NCBI GenBank assembly: GCA_004357385.1
Contig: SMWF01000084.1
Location: forward strand, 1 to 32,469
Length of the DNA stretch: 32,469 nt
DNA from: Gammaproteobacteria bacterium
Lineage (GTDB): Bacteria; Pseudomonadota; Gammaproteobacteria; Pseudomonadales; Azotimanducaceae
Direction: 5' to 3'
Shown here: positions 1 to 8,071 of the stretch, one piece after another
Layout: every line of letters starts with the position of its first letter
Numbering within the stretch: position 1 is the first letter of the stretch
Program-made: the position numbers and the translations under genes
Notes under the pieces: generated by a model
The model's input: only the letters and a program-made list of their open reading frames with translations
What the model was told of the DNA's origin: nothing
Database searches by the model: none

Positions 1-30
1 CGGAAACGCCCGCAGTACTCGAAGCGCTGA
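1..30 (+). CDS. rpsI: 30S ribosomal protein S9 (uS9), C-terminal end only
   Basis: The window opens inside a reading frame that gives RKRPQYSKR followed by TGA at 28-30. A basic tail ending in Tyr/Phe-Ser-Lys-Arg is the hallmark of bacterial S9, whose C-terminus reaches the ribosomal P site. Only nine codons are present, so the call rests on this tail plus context: rpsI directly upstream of petABC and sspAB is a common gammaproteobacterial order. The rest of the gene lies outside the window. Confidence 0.75.
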   Translation, partial: RKRPQYSKR

Positions 31-52
31 TATTTCAACGAGCAAGACTCAA

Positions 53-75
53 TCGGCGCGGCCATCGCGCGCCGA
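53..75 (+). repeat. Stem-loop between rpsI and petA
   Basis: TCGGCGCG (53-60) pairs perfectly with CGCGCCGA (68-75) around a 7-base loop. No run of T follows, so it does not look like a complete intrinsic terminator. It could be an RNA processing or stabilising element between the ribosomal protein message and the bc1 message. Function is inferred from position only. Confidence 0.4.
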
Positions 76-105
76 GCGTGGAGGTGAGTAAGGGGTGATT
101 GACGG

Positions 106-732
106 GTGAGCGAGGAGAGTGTCAGCGCGGGTGACAGCGACGACGGCGTCAACAGGCAGCGTCGTTACTTCCTGATCGGCGCAACTTCAGTGGTCGGCGG
201 TGCCGGCGTGGTTGGCGCCGCGATCCCATTCGTGAAGTCCTGGGTTCCGAGCGCCAGAGCGAGAGCCGCCGGCGCTCCGATCAGGGTGGACGTCTCCAAG
301 CTGCGCGACGGTGAAATGCTCGGGCCAATGCCCGCATGGCGCGGCAAGCCAGTGTTCATCATAGCGCGCGACGCTGCGGCCATCGCCAGCCTCCAGGCCG
401 ACACGGAGGAGCTGGCCGATCCGGATTCGAACCGGCAGCAACAGCCCGCTTACGCGAAGAATCCCTGGCGTTCGCGACGCCAGGAGATCGGTGTCTATCT
501 GGGGCTGTGCACGCATCTGGGCTGTTCGCCAAAGTATTATGGCGAGGTACAGCCGGAGCCCTTCGATCCCACATGGAAAGGCGGGTTCTTCTGCCCATGT
601 CACGGTTCCCGATTCGACCTCGCCGGGCGAGTGGTCAGAGGCGTGCCGGCGCCGGCAAACCTCGAAGTTCCGCCTCACAGCTATGAATCCGATAGCGTCA
701 TCGTCATCGGTATAGATGAGGAGACCGCCTGA
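106..732 (+). CDS. petA: Ubiquinol-cytochrome c reductase iron-sulfur (Rieske) subunit
   Basis: This is the Rieske 2Fe-2S subunit of the cytochrome bc1 complex, which takes an electron from ubiquinol at the Qo site and passes it to cytochrome c1. The 208-residue product begins with a twin-arginine-type stretch (RRYFLIG, residues 19-25) and one hydrophobic anchor (about 22-46). Cluster motifs are CTHLGC (135-140) and CPCHGS (163-168): C135, H137, C163 and H166 are the expected ligands, and C140/C165 the disulfide. The GTG start at 106 was chosen because it places the Tat anchor near the N-terminus; a purine-rich AAGGGG lies about 10 bases upstream. Its stop shares one base with the petB ATG, which indicates translational coupling. 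Confidence 0.95.
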   Translation: MSEESVSAGDSDDGVNRQRRYFLIGATSVVGGAGVVGAAIPFVKSWVPSARARAAGAPIRVDVSKLRDGEMLGPMPAWRGKPVFIIARDAAAIASLQADTEELADPDSNRQQQPAYAKNPWRSRRQEIGVYLGLCTHLGCSPKYYGEVQPEPFDPTWKGGFFCPCHGSRFDLAGRVVRGVPAPANLEVPPHSYESDSVIVIGIDEETA

Positions 733-2003
733 TGGAAAAGCCGGATTCAGGCTTTCCGGCCGCGTGGTCACGTTTCATGGTCTGGGTCGATGCGCGGTTC
801 CCCGCGACCGAGACCTTCGAATACCACATGTCGAAGTACTACGCGCCGAAGAACTTCAACTTCTGGTACTACTTCGGGATTCTGGCCACCTTCGTCTTGG
901 TGATGCAATTCCTGACCGGCATCTGGCTCGCCATGAGCTACGTGCCCAGCGGTGAGGGCGCGTTCGCTTCGGTCGAGTACATCATGCGCGATGTCGAGTT
1001 CGGCTGGTTGCTTCGCTACCTGCATTCCACCGGCGCTTCGGCATTTTTCATCATCGTGTATCTGCATATGTTCCGTGGCTTGATGTATGGCTCCTATCGC
1101 GAGCCGCGAGAGCTACTGTGGTTGATCGGCATGGTGATATTCGTGGTGCTGATGGCCGAAGGATTCTTTGGCTACGTGTTGCCATGGGGCAACATGGCGT
1201 ACTGGGGCGCGCAGGTAATCGTGTCGCTGGTGGGTGCCATCCCGCTGGTCGGTCCAGATCTGATGGAATGGTTCCGTGGTGACTTCCTGATGTCCGGGAT
1301 CACGCTTAACCGGTTCTTCGCGTTGCATGTCGTTGCGCTGCCGCTGGTGCTGGTGATGCTGGTGTTCGTCCACATCGTCGCCTTGCACCATGTTGGGTCG
1401 AACAACCCCGACGGCGTCGAGATCAAAAAGCACAAGAACGCCGACGGCATCCCGGAGGATGGCATCCCGTTTCACCCCTACTACACCATCGGTCACGACC
1501 TGCCCGCCATCGTGGGCTTTCTGATCGTGTTCTGTGCCGTGGTGTTCTATTTTCCCGAGGGCGGCGGCTATTTCCTCGAGATGCCGAACTTCGAACAGGC
1601 CAATCCGTTGAAGACGCCGGATCACATCGCACCGGTCTGGTACTACACACCGTTCTACGCGATGTTGCGGGCCGCGACCTATCCGTTGCTCGGGGTCGAT
1701 GCAAAGTTCTGGGGGCTGGTGGTGATGGCCGCAGCGATCGTGATCCCGGCGGTGCTACCGTGGCTGGACAAGAGTCCCGTCAAATCGATCCGCTACAAAG
1801 GCCTGCCGTCACGGCTCATGCTCGGCTTGTTCGTGATCAGTTTTTTCGTGCTCGGTTATCTTGGCACCGTCGCACCGTCGCCGCGCGCGACAGCGCTCGC
1901 GCAGGTGTGCACGCTGGTGTACTTCGCGTATTTCGTCCTGATGCCGTGGTACACGCGTGCGGAGAAAACGAAGCCGGAGCCCGAACGGATCATCCAGCGA
2001 TGA
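732..2003 (+). CDS. petB: Cytochrome b subunit of the bc1 complex
   Basis: This integral membrane subunit carries hemes bL and bH and forms the Qo and Qi quinone sites. The product is 423 residues, a full-length cytochrome b with N- and C-terminal parts in one chain and eight or so hydrophobic helices. Likely heme ligands are H98/H112 (YLHS..YLHMF) and H199/H214 (LHVV..VHIV); the second pair is 15 apart rather than the 14 of mitochondrial cytochrome b. PWGNMAYWGA (151-160) is the conserved Qo helix segment. The Qo tetrad is PVWY (301-304) rather than PEWY. The ATG start overlaps the petA stop, and the last codons overlap the petC start (ATGA), so the three subunits form one coupled operon. 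Confidence 0.96.
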   Translation: MEKPDSGFPAAWSRFMVWVDARFPATETFEYHMSKYYAPKNFNFWYYFGILATFVLVMQFLTGIWLAMSYVPSGEGAFASVEYIMRDVEFGWLLRYLHSTGASAFFIIVYLHMFRGLMYGSYREPRELLWLIGMVIFVVLMAEGFFGYVLPWGNMAYWGAQVIVSLVGAIPLVGPDLMEWFRGDFLMSGITLNRFFALHVVALPLVLVMLVFVHIVALHHVGSNNPDGVEIKKHKNADGIPEDGIPFHPYYTIGHDLPAIVGFLIVFCAVVFYFPEGGGYFLEMPNFEQANPLKTPDHIAPVWYYTPFYAMLRAATYPLLGVDAKFWGLVVMAAAIVIPAVLPWLDKSPVKSIRYKGLPSRLMLGLFVISFFVLGYLGTVAPSPRATALAQVCTLVYFAYFVLMPWYTRAEKTKPEPERIIQR

Positions 2004-2782
2004 AGCGTCTGGCGTTGTTGTTGCTGCTGGGAATTCCCGGCGCGGTTGCTGCGACCTCGGGTGTCGATTGGGAGATGCTTCCGTTCGAGCCCAACTCGCA
2101 TGACAAGCCGTCGTTGCAGCGTGGCGTGAGACTGTACACCGACTACTGCATGGGTTGTCATTCGCTGCGCTTCCAGCGCTATGAGCGAACCGCGGACGAT
2201 CTCGAAATACCCCATGAGATTTTCACGGAACAGATTGTGCCTTCAGGCGCGAGGATCGGTGACCTCATGGAAACGGCAATGCCCGCGCGGTCGAAAAACT
2301 GGTTTGGCGCTGCGCCACCGGATCTGACCATGGTCGCGAAGGTGCGCGGCACCGAATGGTTGTACAATTACCTGAAGACTTTCTATCTCGACGAGTCACG
2401 TCCAACGGGTGTCAATAACAAGGTTTTCCCCAACGTCGGGATGCCTCATGCGCTGTTCGAGTTGCAGGGGATTCAGCGGGAAGTCTGCACTCAGGTGTCC
2501 CGGACGGCGGACGACGGCGGGCAGATGCGTGATCCGCTGGTCCCGCAAAAGGCAATAACCGGCGAACGGTGCGGGCAACTCGAAGTTGTAGAAGGCACAG
2601 GACGATACACGGCCGTCGAGTATGACGAGGCTGTCTACGACATAGTGAACTTCCTGTACTACGTCGCGGAGCCCACCCGGATGGAACGGTACCGGCTGGG
2701 CGTCTATGTATTATTGTTCCTGGTCGTACTGTTCGTTCTCACGTCTCTGCTTGGCCGCGAGTACGCCAAAGAGTTCCATTGA
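2000..2782 (+). CDS. petC: Cytochrome c1 subunit of the bc1 complex
   Basis: Membrane-anchored c-type heme subunit that accepts electrons from the Rieske cluster and reduces soluble cytochrome c. The ATG at 2000 overlaps the petB stop (ATGA) and gives a 260-residue product with a clean Sec signal peptide (residues 1-18, MKRLALLLLLGIPGAVAA). The frame stays open further upstream, but that part only shadows petB. The heme-attachment motif is CMGCH (50-54); the Met in NVGMPHALFE is the likely sixth heme ligand. A C-terminal transmembrane helix (about 236-252) is followed by a short charged tail. A 53-base gap separates it from sspA. Confidence 0.95.
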   Translation: MKRLALLLLLGIPGAVAATSGVDWEMLPFEPNSHDKPSLQRGVRLYTDYCMGCHSLRFQRYERTADDLEIPHEIFTEQIVPSGARIGDLMETAMPARSKNWFGAAPPDLTMVAKVRGTEWLYNYLKTFYLDESRPTGVNNKVFPNVGMPHALFELQGIQREVCTQVSRTADDGGQMRDPLVPQKAITGERCGQLEVVEGTGRYTAVEYDEAVYDIVNFLYYVAEPTRMERYRLGVYVLLFLVVLFVLTSLLGREYAKEFH

Positions 2783-2835
2783 TTCCACGCGGGTTCGCGC
2801 CGCTCCATCAAGACCGATAAAACGAGATTTCTGCC

Positions 2836-3468
2836 ATGAGCGTAGTCACCAAACGATCGTTAATGACCTTTTTTTCTGATCCCCGGGACCATTACAGTCA
2901 TCGGGTCCGCATGGTGCTCGCCGAAAAGGGGGTCGCGGTGGACATCGTGGAGGTCGATCCGAGCAACATGCCGGAAGATCTCGCGACGATCAATCCGTAC
3001 AACAGTGTGCCGACGCTGCTGGACCGAGAGCTCGTATTGTATGAATCGACCGTGATCATGGAGTATCTGGACGAACGCTTCCCGCACCCCCCGTTGCTAC
3101 CGGTGTATCCGGTGGCCCGGGCGCAGAGTCGATTATTCATACACCGCATCGAAAAGGATTGGTCAGGGCGCGTGGATTTACTGATGGCAGGCAAGGGACG
3201 CGAAACGGTACGGGATAAAGCCCGCAACGAGTTGCGCGAAAGTATCGTCAGCATTGCGCCGATCTTTGATGAGGTCCTGTTTTTCATGAACGATGAATTT
3301 ACCCTCGTCGACTGCTGCGTAGCACCGATTCTCTGGCGCCTGAACGTGCTGGACATCAAGTTACCGGAACGCTCCACCCGGCCGATGCAGAAATACATGC
3401 AGAAGATGTTCGAGCGTGACTCGTTCCGCGCCAGTCTGACCGAATCCGAGTTGGAAATGCGCGAATGA
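2836..3468 (+). CDS. sspA: Stringent starvation protein A (GST-fold RNA polymerase-associated regulator)
   Basis: The 210-residue product has an N-terminal thioredoxin-like GST domain (about 8-85) and an all-helical C-terminal GST domain. The family binds RNA polymerase with sigma70 and acts in stationary-phase and stress transcription rather than as a glutathione transferase. Recognition features are the N-terminal MTFFSDPRDHYSHRVRMVL, the ESTVIMEYLDERFPHPPL stretch with the conserved Pro-His-Pro surface patch, and a family-typical length (E. coli about 212). The ATG at 2836 has only a weak purine-rich upstream element. The last codon overlaps the sspB start (ATGA), so the two are coupled, as in many gammaproteobacteria. 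Confidence 0.95.
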   Translation: MSVVTKRSLMTFFSDPRDHYSHRVRMVLAEKGVAVDIVEVDPSNMPEDLATINPYNSVPTLLDRELVLYESTVIMEYLDERFPHPPLLPVYPVARAQSRLFIHRIEKDWSGRVDLLMAGKGRETVRDKARNELRESIVSIAPIFDEVLFFMNDEFTLVDCCVAPILWRLNVLDIKLPERSTRPMQKYMQKMFERDSFRASLTESELEMRE

Positions 3469-3833
3469 CGTCGAACCGGCCGTACCTGGCGCGCGCGCTG
3501 TTTGACTGGATCGTCGATAACAACTGCACTCCCTACATCGTCCTGAGCGCCGAACTGCCGGGCGTCGAGGTACCGCTCGATTACGTCGAGGATGGCAAGA
3601 TCGTGCTGAACGTATCAGCCACGGCGGTGAGGGACTTCCATATCGCGAACGATACCGTGTCCTTTGACGGCCGTTTCGCCGGTCGCTCACACAGGATCAG
3701 GTCGCCGATTGGCGGCTTGCTTGCCATCTATGCCAAGGAAACGGGTCAGGGCATGGCGTTCGAAGAAGAATCCGATGGCGGCTCGCCACGGCCAGGCGAG
3801 CCCTCGGGCGTCCACCTCAAGGTTGTGAAGTAA
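3465..3833 (+). CDS. sspB: SspB, ClpXP protease specificity adaptor
   Basis: SspB binds ssrA-tagged proteins released by trans-translation and delivers them to ClpXP. The 122-residue product starts with TSNRPYLARALFDWIVDNNCTPY, typical of the substrate-binding domain. It ends in an acidic/serine-rich flexible linker and then GVHLKVVK, which matches the short C-terminal ClpX-binding tail of the family (E. coli ends LRVVK). It is shorter than E. coli SspB (about 165 residues), the difference being the linker. It is coupled to sspA by ATGA. Its last 17 bases overlap the 3' end of the convergent dolP gene. Confidence 0.94.
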   Translation: MTSNRPYLARALFDWIVDNNCTPYIVLSAELPGVEVPLDYVEDGKIVLNVSATAVRDFHIANDTVSFDGRFAGRSHRIRSPIGGLLAIYAKETGQGMAFEEESDGGSPRPGEPSGVHLKVVK

Positions 3834-4437
3834 CGGGCGTCTCGACGTACTCGAATATTTTTACGATTTTCTCGACACCGCGGACACTCTGTGCCGCATC
3901 GACAGCGCCGTCGGCCTGATCGCGTGGAACGCGGCCCATCAGATAGACGATGCGCCGGTGTGTCGTTACGTTGATCCGGCCGGCATCCACGCCCGGGTGC
4001 CACATCATCTTCGTTTTGATCCGGCTGGTCAGCCAGGAATCGCGGGATAGATCAACGAGGCCGGCGTTCTCAGTGACTTCGAGTTCGTTGTGTATGCGAC
4101 GCACACGCGACAGGGTCTCGACGGCGCTCTGGGCTTTTGCACGTAGATCCTCGCGGGAGACCTCTCCGGCTATCAAGACCACGCCATTGTGGCTGACCAC
4201 CACCAGGTTGGCGTCGGCGAGAGCCGGGTCGGCGTCGTGAATCTGTTTCTTTGCCAGATGTTCGATGATCTGATCGTCGAAGGCTTCGCCCGGCGTGCGA
4301 ACGCCGGGCTCGCTGCCGGTGAGCATGCTGCAGCCGCCGATGCCGCAGGCGGTGGCAGCAACGACGAGAGCGGCGATCAGGCGCCGGAGGCGTCGAAGGC
4401 GTCGCGGATCCATTCGAATTGATCTGAATCGGGACAT
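3817..4437 (-). CDS. dolP: Dual-BON-domain outer-membrane lipoprotein (DolP/YraP-like)
   Basis: The 206-residue product has a basic N-terminus (RRLRRLRRL), a hydrophobic segment and a lipobox ending at C36 (IGGC), so it is predicted to be a lipoprotein. Two BON domains follow, at about 57-121 and 129-196; each contains the family's hydrophobic core pattern (NLVVVSHNGVVLIAGEV and INVTTHRRIVYLMGRV). E. coli DolP supports outer-membrane integrity and BAM function. Synteny with lpoA and yraN supports DolP over OsmY. ATG at 4437 is used; an ATG at 4413 (residue 9) is equally possible. The start lies inside yraN (60-base overlap), so translation is probably coupled. The gene diaA, which sits between yraN and dolP in E. 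coli, is absent. Confidence 0.88.
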   Translation of the reverse strand: MSRFRSIRMDPRRLRRLRRLIAALVVAATACGIGGCSMLTGSEPGVRTPGEAFDDQIIEHLAKKQIHDADPALADANLVVVSHNGVVLIAGEVSREDLRAKAQSAVETLSRVRRIHNELEVTENAGLVDLSRDSWLTSRIKTKMMWHPGVDAGRINVTTHRRIVYLMGRVPRDQADGAVDAAQSVRGVEKIVKIFEYVETPVTSQP

Positions 4438-4697
4438 GACGGCGCGTAGTGTCGCCGCGTTACCGACACGACGTCAAACCGACAGCGCCGCCTGACATGC
4501 TCGCGGTGAGTGTGCAGGAAGTACCGCGCCGTCGCGATGATCCGGTGACGTTTACGCCGGGTGATACTTTCCACCGGGTTGGTGAAGGCGCCGTGGCCGC
4601 GGAAACGCACCTCGATGAACACCAGCAGTTCGCGGTCCAGCATGATCAGATCGATCTCGCCGCGAGAGCTGTGAAAATTCCTGGTGACCAGCGTCAA
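4377..4697 (-). CDS. yraN: YraN/UPF0102 family protein (nuclease-fold), start unclear
   Basis: The recognisable core is RNFHSSRGEIDLIM with LLVFIEVRFR and the R-R-K-R..I..TA..FL helix, the pattern of the UPF0102 family. The fold resembles restriction-endonuclease/Holliday-junction resolvase proteins; cellular role is not settled. The only ordinary start is TTG at 4697, giving 106 residues. However, the same frame continues upstream to 4745 with GRSSENAAGNYLTGRG, which matches the family's N-terminal G-x-x-A/S-E-x-x-A-x-x-Y-L pattern. It stays open to 4835 without any ATG, GTG, TTG or CTG. The true start is therefore unresolved: a near-cognate codon, an indel, or a shortened protein. It lies between lpoA and dolP, as in E. 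coli. Confidence 0.82.
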   Translation of the reverse strand: MTLVTRNFHSSRGEIDLIMLDRELLVFIEVRFRGHGAFTNPVESITRRKRHRIIATARYFLHTHREHVRRRCRFDVVSVTRRHYAPSCPDSDQFEWIRDAFDASGA

Positions 4698-4779
4698 CCC
4701 CCGTCCGGTGAGATAGTTACCGGCCGCGTTTTCGGACGATCGCCCGGTGGCAGTCGACGAGGGTCGATGACGGCCCGTT

Positions 4780-6657
4780 TCAGTACACCACGATCGGGAG
4801 CGGTTCGAGGCGACCGTTGCGAACCACTGACCAGATCAGGTCCCGGGATACCCGGGATCCGTCCAGGGTCAAGATACCTGTGGCGCCCAGCAGGCGTGCC
4901 TGAGGGTCAGCAGCGAACAGCGCCAGTCGGTCCGCGAGGCGATATGCATCCACGCCCAGCGCGTGCAATGGGCCCGGAGACTGGCGAGCGAACGCGGCAG
5001 CGAATTCGACTTTGACCTGGTCCGGATAGACCGACCATGGCAGCTGGCAGACACGCATGAGGTTCAGTTCGCCCAACCGATTCGAGCCAGGCGCACTGGT
5101 GACCTGGGAGGTGGCATACACGGGGATGTCGCTGGCAAAATGGTAGGCGAGGGCGGGCTTGACGGCGCCTCCCTGCTCTGCGTCCACCAGCGCGACGACC
5201 GCATCGATGTCTCTCCGGCGTCGCGGGATAAACTCGACGGGCTGTTCGATTGCGGCGGCGAGCGTCTGCATCCGCGTGGTGCTTGCGTCTACGTGCAAAG
5301 CGTGGCCGACCACATGGGTCATTGATCTGACATCGTCGACGTAGGCTGTCTCCAACACGGAATCTTCATCTGCCTGCCAGTTGGCGACGAATGCTTCTGC
5401 AGCGCGTTCAGGCCAATCGGCGTCCGAGAGCAGCAGCAGGACGCGCGTGGCGCCGTCGCCGGCCACACGTTTGGCAATTGCTCGCGCCTCGTCTTCGATC
5501 GCTAACCCGAACTGAAAAAAATCGCCGTTCGCGGATGCTGCGATAGTGCCGGGCGGTCCATCAGGGCGACGCGGGATCGTATCGGATTCCGCTAGAACTG
5601 CCGGAGTGTCGGGCAGGTAGTTGAGCGCCAGCACCGGTATCTGCCGGAAGGCAAGGGCGTGCAAAGTCGCCACCGCCGATTTGCTCAGGGGGCCCACGAT
5701 CAGACTGACACGGTCGGCGAGCGCCTGTTCGTACAATGCGTCGGGCGACGCCTGGCCCGTATCATAGAGCAGCACGCGGGGTTTCGCGGTCGTGTGCTCC
5801 GGGTGGTGCTCCGGGTTGTGATAGTACGCTGCAAGAAAGCCGTCTCTCACAGCGCTACCCGCACCCGCCAACGGACCACTGAGCGGAAGGAACAGGCCGA
5901 TAGTGGATGCTTCGACCGTGAGTTGCGAGAGTGCGGTCAGCCCGGTGGGCAGCGTGACGGATGCGGGGTGGTCCGGGTGTGCGGACAACCAGGCGTCCAG
6001 CACGCGTCGCTGCTCCGCCAAATCGAACGCGCGATCGATGCCGGCGGCCAGACGCCACCAGGGCGCTGCGATCGGGTCGGTCGAGGTGCCAGCCAACGCT
6101 GCGACGCTCGAACTCGGTGCGCCGCGAAGCGTGTTCCAGATCTCGTCGTTGAGCTGTTGCTGAGTCCACTCGTCCGCAGCCGCTCCTCGCCCGATATCGA
6201 TGCGCATCAGCACGTGCGCTGCGACTACGTAGTCGTTTCGTGCCTGGGCAATCTGGGCCGTCTCCAGATCGCGCAAGTACGCTTGCCTTGCGTCCGTGGG
6301 CCGCGCGGCCTGGATCCAGCGCCAGGCGTCATCTACGGCGCCGAGATCGAGCGCCGCTCGGGCTGCGCGCCAGTGATGGTCGAAGCGTTGCGGACTCTTC
6401 AATAGCGTTGTGTCGATGACGGTCAAAATTGCGTATGCGCGCTTCGCCTCACCCAGATCCTGCAGTTGTTGTACCGCCGTCAGGCGCAACACCGCGGCCT
6501 GCGAGGGCCCCGCGTTCGCGGCTTGACGCAGCAGGGCCTTGACGCTCCCATCCACGTACGCCGGCGGGGATCCCACTGGCTGGGTGATTTGACAGCCCGC
6601 GCTTGTCAGAATGAGCAGGCTGGCAAGTGCCGATCGAAGGATGTTGGGAATCGACAT
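4780..6657 (-). CDS. lpoA: LpoA, lipoprotein activator of penicillin-binding protein 1A
   Basis: LpoA is an outer-membrane lipoprotein that reaches through the periplasm to stimulate PBP1A peptidoglycan synthesis. From ATG at 6657 the product is 625 residues: signal peptide with lipidation Cys C22 (TSAGC; position -3 is Ser rather than Leu/Ile/Val, so the lipobox is weak), a helical TPR-like N-terminal domain (about 35-235), and a C-terminal domain resembling periplasmic binding proteins, opening with IGLFLPLSGPLAGAG (253-267). In-frame ATGs at 6690 and 6723 exist but would put extra residues before the signal peptide and run into rsmI. The start codon shares CATG with that of rsmI. yraN and dolP follow downstream, the same order as in E. 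coli apart from diaA. Confidence 0.92.
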   Translation of the reverse strand: MSIPNILRSALASLLILTSAGCQITQPVGSPPAYVDGSVKALLRQAANAGPSQAAVLRLTAVQQLQDLGEAKRAYAILTVIDTTLLKSPQRFDHHWRAARAALDLGAVDDAWRWIQAARPTDARQAYLRDLETAQIAQARNDYVVAAHVLMRIDIGRGAAADEWTQQQLNDEIWNTLRGAPSSSVAALAGTSTDPIAAPWWRLAAGIDRAFDLAEQRRVLDAWLSAHPDHPASVTLPTGLTALSQLTVEASTIGLFLPLSGPLAGAGSAVRDGFLAAYYHNPEHHPEHTTAKPRVLLYDTGQASPDALYEQALADRVSLIVGPLSKSAVATLHALAFRQIPVLALNYLPDTPAVLAESDTIPRRPDGPPGTIAASANGDFFQFGLAIEDEARAIAKRVAGDGATRVLLLLSDADWPERAAEAFVANWQADEDSVLETAYVDDVRSMTHVVGHALHVDASTTRMQTLAAAIEQPVEFIPRRRRDIDAVVALVDAEQGGAVKPALAYHFASDIPVYATSQVTSAPGSNRLGELNLMRVCQLPWSVYPDQVKVEFAAAFARQSPGPLHALGVDAYRLADRLALFAADPQARLLGATGILTLDGSRVSRDLIWSVVRNGRLEPLPIVVY

Positions 6658-7516
6658 GAGTGATGGTGAAATCAAAGGACGCCTGTTCATCGTGGCGACA
6701 CCCATTGGAAACCTGGAGGACATTACGCTGCGAGCGGTAAATGTCCTGAAGGCGGTGCCGATTGTGGCCGCGGAGGATACCAGACGGAGCCGACATCTGT
6801 TGACGCACCTCGGGGCAAGCCCGGAACGAATTCTGTCACTGCACGATCACAACGAGTCCGCGCGTACTGACATGATCGTCGAGATTCTTCAGGGCGGGTC
6901 CGATGTGGCGCTGGTGTCGGATGCCGGAACGCCGCTGGTCTCCGATCCAGGGTTCGAACTGGTCCGCGCTGCACATGCGGCTGGTCTCCAGGTCGTACCG
7001 ATACCGGGCCCGAGCGCGCTGATGGCGGTGGTTTCGGTGTCGCCCGTGCCGGTCGACCGATTCTTCTTCGAAGGGTTCCTGCCGTCGCGGCGAGCCCAGC
7101 GGCGGCGGCGGTTGGCGGAGCTGGACGAGCTCGGCGTCTCGGTGGTGTTCTTCGAGTCGCCGCGACGCATGGCCGAGACCCTGGATGACTTGGGCGAGGT
7201 GCTGGGTTGGGATCGGGAGATGGTCGTCGCCAAGGAATTGACCAAGATCCACGAGCGAATCGAATCGGGAACCGTACGGGCGCTGGCCGAACGGAGTGAT
7301 GGGCTGCTGGGCAAGGGTGAGTTCGTTTGCGTGGTACCGCGAGCTGACGATGCGAGCGCGGATTTGGGGCCGGCAGCTCGGCGCTTGATGCAGGTGCTGT
7401 GCGAAGAGCTGCCGCCTGCCCAGGCCGCGCGTCTGGCCGCCAAGGCAACCCGGGTGCAGCGTGCTGAGTTGTATGATTACGCGATGCGCCTGCGCCATGG
7501 CGCCTCGGTGGATTGA
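6656..7516 (+). CDS. rsmI: 16S rRNA (cytidine-1402 2'-O)-methyltransferase RsmI
   Basis: RsmI methylates the 2'-OH of C1402 in the ribosomal decoding centre using S-adenosylmethionine. From ATG at 6656 the product is 286 residues, the same length as E. coli RsmI. It belongs to the tetrapyrrole-methylase (SPOUT-unrelated, class III) fold. Visible motifs include LFIVATPIGNLEDIT, AAEDTRRSRHLL, HDHNE, LVSDAGTPLVSDPG and PIPGPSALM, then FEGFLPSR and FFESPRRM. Earlier in-frame ATGs (6611, 6641) lie within lpoA; the one at 6656 best fits the family N-terminus. It diverges from lpoA, as in E. coli. rnpB follows 37 bases downstream. Confidence 0.95.
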   Translation: MSDGEIKGRLFIVATPIGNLEDITLRAVNVLKAVPIVAAEDTRRSRHLLTHLGASPERILSLHDHNESARTDMIVEILQGGSDVALVSDAGTPLVSDPGFELVRAAHAAGLQVVPIPGPSALMAVVSVSPVPVDRFFFEGFLPSRRAQRRRRLAELDELGVSVVFFESPRRMAETLDDLGEVLGWDREMVVAKELTKIHERIESGTVRALAERSDGLLGKGEFVCVVPRADDASADLGPAARRLMQVLCEELPPAQAARLAAKATRVQRAELYDYAMRLRHGASVD

Positions 7517-7518
7517 TC

Positions 7519-7546
7519 TTGCGTTCCCGGGCTGCAGCACTATGCT
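7519..7546 (+). promoter_or_regulatory. Predicted sigma70 promoter of rnpB
   Basis: TTGCGT at 7519-7524 and TATGCT at 7541-7546 are separated by 16 bases. They sit between the rsmI stop (7514-7516) and the 5' end of RNase P RNA, so that transcription would begin 7-8 bases after the -10 element, at 7553-7554. That agrees with the 5' strand of helix P1. It is a match to consensus by eye, not an experimental start. Confidence 0.55.
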
Positions 7547-7553
7547 AGCCAGC

Positions 7554-7914
<361 letters not shown>

Positions 7915-8071
7915 TTATTTCTTTTTTCAAGTATATTTTCTGTCGTTATACGGAATAAGTCTTATTATTCATGCTGTTTCTAGCTAAGACGCGCTACCGG
8001 ACGTAACTAAACAACTATCTACACGTCGATTCGCTCGGAGAGCCCTCATTTCACTGTGGGCCTCTCGCGCG

